Source of the DNA: an uncultured Pseudodesulfovibrio sp.
GTDB taxonomy: Bacteria; Desulfobacterota; Desulfovibrionia; Desulfovibrionales; Desulfovibrionaceae
Length of the DNA stretch: 5,895 nt
Direction: 5' to 3'
Assembly (NCBI GenBank): GCA_947259235.1
Contig: CAMYLL010000187.1
Span: 1-5,895, forward strand
The position numbers and the translations under genes were made by a program. Below the pieces are notes generated by a model, which ran no database searches, had not been told where the DNA came from, and was given only the letters and a program-made list of their open reading frames with translations. Of this stretch, positions 5,707 through 5,895 are shown one piece after another; within the stretch, counting starts at the first letter, position 1; each line of letters begins with the position of its first letter.

Positions 5707-5895
5707 ATGGCTGTTGTTGAATTTCAGGGTAATACTTTCGAAGTTGATGAAGACGGTTTCCTGCAGAAGTTCGAGGACTGGACCCCCACTTGGGTCGAGT
5801 ACGTGAAAGAGTCTGAGGGCATCAAGGAAATCTCCGAGGATCACCAGAAGATCATTGACTTCCTGCAGGACTACTACAAGAAGAACGGCATTGCC
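5707..5895 (+). CDS. dsrC: DsrC, sulfite reductase-associated sulfur-carrier protein, 3' end outside window
   Basis: The first 63 codons are present, beginning MAVVEFQGNTFEVDEDGFL and ending at DYYKKNGIA. The FEVDEDGFL segment, the Trp-containing DWTPTWVEYVKESEGI and the helix DHQKIIDFLQDYYKKNGIA are hallmarks of the DsrC/TusE/DsvC family, close to Desulfovibrio DsrC as remembered (about 105 residues). In sulfate reducers DsrC binds DsrAB in the cytoplasm and carries the sulfite-derived sulfur as a trisulfide between two C-terminal cysteines, which is then reduced, probably by the DsrMKJOP membrane complex. Those cysteines lie beyond the window, so activity cannot be confirmed, although this N-terminal part looks normal. 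dsrAB is not here, as is usual for dsrC in Desulfovibrio. The upstream neighbours are a YcaO protein and a methyltransferase, but a separate promoter is likely. Confidence 0.95.
   Translation, partial: MAVVEFQGNTFEVDEDGFLQKFEDWTPTWVEYVKESEGIKEISEDHQKIIDFLQDYYKKNGIA

Noticed and set aside
5580..5720. A 46-codon plus-strand frame (ATG 5580 to TGA 5718-5720) with four Cys, overlapping the dsrC start; considered as a YcaO precursor peptide
   Set aside because: The nearest Shine-Dalgarno-like AAGGAG is about 15 bases away, the start codon lies inside the predicted -10 box, the codons (TTA, CTA, AGT) are unlike the neighbouring genes, and the frame runs through the dsrC ribosome site. Chance is the simpler explanation.
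5596..5844. Minus-strand frame of 82 codons opposite the dsrC leader and start
   Set aside because: It overlaps clearly recognisable DsrC coding sequence and has no motif or start signal.

Overview
The window most likely comes from a sulfate-reducing bacterium of the Desulfovibrionales (Desulfovibrio or Pseudodesulfovibrio type). The main evidence is the right edge, which carries the first 63 codons of dsrC, the small sulfur-carrier partner of dissimilatory sulfite reductase. The flanking genes are GC-rich, densely packed and rich in two-component and tetratricopeptide (TPR) signalling domains, as in that order. The assignment rests on recognising the protein sequence, not on a database search.

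Left arm, minus strand, 1-1650. Three co-directional genes are read leftward: a 109-residue membrane protein with a SHOCT-like tail, an HD-domain protein whose start lies two bases beyond that gene's stop, and a receiver-like protein that runs off the left edge at what looks like the start of a TPR. The receiver lacks its N-terminal acidic pair and has Arg for the conserved Lys, so it may not work as an ordinary phospho-switch. The 184-base gap 1651-1834 separates this operon from the plus-strand genes and holds weak candidate promoters for both directions.

Middle, plus strand, 1835-3013. A CheY-like single-domain response regulator has every catalytic receiver residue, but an in-frame amber TAG at codon 97 interrupts it; the same frame continues through the conserved Lys-Pro region to a normal end at 2233. 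A Tim44-like domain protein with a signal peptide and a second membrane segment follows after 30 bases. A compact GC hairpin sits on its stop codon.

Right arm, plus strand, 3054-5497. A seven-beta-strand SAM methyltransferase resembling protein-lysine methyltransferases overlaps by one base (TGATG) a YcaO-domain protein with a C-terminal TPR region. The two are therefore probably translationally coupled. YcaO enzymes activate peptide backbone amides with ATP. After a 209-base regulatory gap with a good sigma-70-like promoter, an inverted repeat and an imperfect direct repeat, dsrC begins.

The most interesting hypothesis is that the methyltransferase and YcaO-TPR pair modifies a protein, possibly using sulfur delivered by the sulfur relay to which DsrC belongs. 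Adjacency supports this only weakly, because dsrC appears to have its own promoter. The clearest anomaly is the amber codon inside the response regulator.
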